From assembly GCF_024294805.1 (NCBI RefSeq), contig NZ_JANCLU010000030.1, forward strand, positions 1-42,259: DNA of 42,259 bases, in the 5' to 3' direction. The notes below the pieces were generated by a model. The model did not search any database. It worked only from the letters and a program-made list of their open reading frames with translations, and had not been told where the DNA came from. Made by a program: the position numbers and the translations under genes. Of the stretch, positions 41,472 through 42,259 are shown piece by piece. How positions within the stretch are numbered: the stretch's first letter is position 1; each line of letters begins with the position of its first letter. Origin of the DNA: Alsobacter ponti (GTDB lineage: Bacteria; Pseudomonadota; Alphaproteobacteria; Rhizobiales; Beijerinckiaceae).

Positions 41472-42259
41472 CTAGATGCTGATATCGAGGCCGGACGCGC
41501 CGACCCGCACCCCGCGCAGGGCGGCGTTGAGGCGGGCCTCGGGCGAGGGCTCGGCGCGAAGGTCGGGCCGGGCGAAGGCGCGGCGCGCCGCGTCCGGGTG
41601 ATGGGGCTGGCCCTGCTGTCCCTGCTGCCCCTGCTGGCCGAGCGAGAATTGCAGCGCGCCGTCGCCGGTCTTCAGGCCGGCCTGCTCGAAGGCGCGCTCC
41701 AGCGTGCGCGCATCGCGCTGCAGGAGCGCGAGCGTCTCGACCCGGTCGACGACGAGGTGCGCCTTCACCCGCCCGTCGCCGTCGAGGTCCAGCTTCACGT
41801 CGACCCGGCCATATTCCTCCGGGTGCAGCCGAATCTGGAACTGCCGCGCCCCCTCGAGCGCGCGCATGCCGATCTCGATGGGGACCATGGCGACCGGCGT
41901 CGCCGGCGGGGCGGGGGCCGCCGGGCCGGGCTGCGCCGCGTCGGCGGCCTCGACGCGTGGCGCGCCGGGCGTGGCGGGCGGCAGCTCGAACACCCGCGCG
42001 GTGAACGTCTGCCCGCCCGGGGCGGCGGGCTCGGCGGGAGCCGCCTTGCGGCGCTCGTCGGGGTGGGACACGGCCTCGGCGTTGGCGGCGGACGGCGCAG
42101 GCGTCGGGCTCTCGCCGGGAGCGGGCGTGGGCCCGGGCCCCAAGGAGCCTGCGCTCGACGACTGCGCAACCGCGAGGCCGATCGCCGCCCAGACGAGAAG
42201 ATCGTCCAGCACCTCGGGGGAGGGGCGGGGGCGTCCGCCCCACAGCGGCTCGGCGGCGG
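41472..42259 (-). CDS. fliK: Flagellar hook-length control protein FliK (partial)
   Basis: The frame is open to the right edge of the window, so the N-terminal part is missing. About 262 residues are visible. They hold a Pro/Ala-rich export region, then the FliK C-terminal (Flg_hook) domain: RALEGARQFQIRLHPEEYGR, VDVKLDLDGDGRVKAHLVV, DRVETLALLQRDARTLERAF. FliK measures hook length and switches the FlhB export specificity. A Gly-Gln-Gln triplet repeat (LGQQGQQGQQGQ), encoded by three tandem 9-base units at 41611-41637, follows the domain. A GTG at 42212 could also serve as a start, but the family is normally longer. Confidence 0.88.
   Translation of the reverse strand, partial: AAEPLWGGRPRPSPEVLDDLLVWAAIGLAVAQSSSAGSLGPGPTPAPGESPTPAPSAANAEAVSHPDERRKAAPAEPAAPGGQTFTARVFELPPATPGAPRVEAADAAQPGPAAPAPPATPVAMVPIEIGMRALEGARQFQIRLHPEEYGRVDVKLDLDGDGRVKAHLVVDRVETLALLQRDARTLERAFEQAGLKTGDGALQFSLGQQGQQGQQGQPHHPDAARRAFARPDLRAEPSPEARLNAALRGVRVGASGLDISI

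Overview
The window comes from a high-GC alphaproteobacterium, most likely of the order Hyphomicrobiales (Rhizobiales). The evidence is the combination of ctrA, chpT, sciP (DUF1153), a DUF1134/EipA envelope gene, flbD, an alphaproteobacterial rpoH and a set of conserved hypothetical genes typical of that order. I cannot name the genus from sequence alone. Coding density is high, and almost every long reading frame that looks antisense is a shadow of a GC-rich gene.

Layout. 1-9349: signalling and stress genes, nearly all on the minus strand: an HWE-type sensor kinase flanked by a repeated hairpin, a small conserved protein, a GNAT enzyme, a KaiC-like ATPase coupled to a hybrid histidine kinase, phosphoglycolate phosphatase, a cysteine hydrolase, and DUF421 and DUF1622 membrane proteins. 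9350-11118: an AT-rich insertion carrying one FRG-domain gene, next to the 3' end of tRNA-Glu(CTC). 11229-22532: housekeeping genes (rluD, rpoH, purA), a MuiA-like surface protein, a DUF47/PiT phosphate-uptake pair, a coiled-coil membrane protein and eipA. 22673-27811: a YHS protein, then chpT-cheA-cheW facing ctrA across a bidirectional terminator. 28310-30135: fliI-fliJ. 30224-32860: a GNAT gene, a flippase-like membrane protein and a methyltransferase. 32865-42259: a flagellar block on the minus strand (fliK partial, flgD, sciP, fliF-fliG-fliH-fliN-flbD-flhA).

How the genes fit together. The right half holds much of a CtrA cell-cycle and flagellar control circuit: the phosphotransferase ChpT, the regulator CtrA, the CtrA antagonist SciP, the sigma-54 activator FlbD, and early flagellar operons (export ATPase, MS ring/switch, export gate, hook cap and hook-length control). 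CtrA-box-like sites (TTAA-N7-TTAA with one mismatch) lie in front of fliF and sciP. TTAA words and a cluster of GANTC methylation sites fill the ctrA-fliI intergenic region. CheA and CheW sit between chpT and ctrA with no cheY, cheB, cheR or receptor gene in view.

The least explained parts are the lone FRG-domain gene beside tRNA-Glu, the palindromic repeats around the first kinase gene (two copies of one hairpin show compensatory arm changes), the KaiC/kinase pair with no KaiA or KaiB in view, and a terminator-like hairpin just before purA. No CRISPR array, rRNA, insertion sequence, integrase or transposase was seen.
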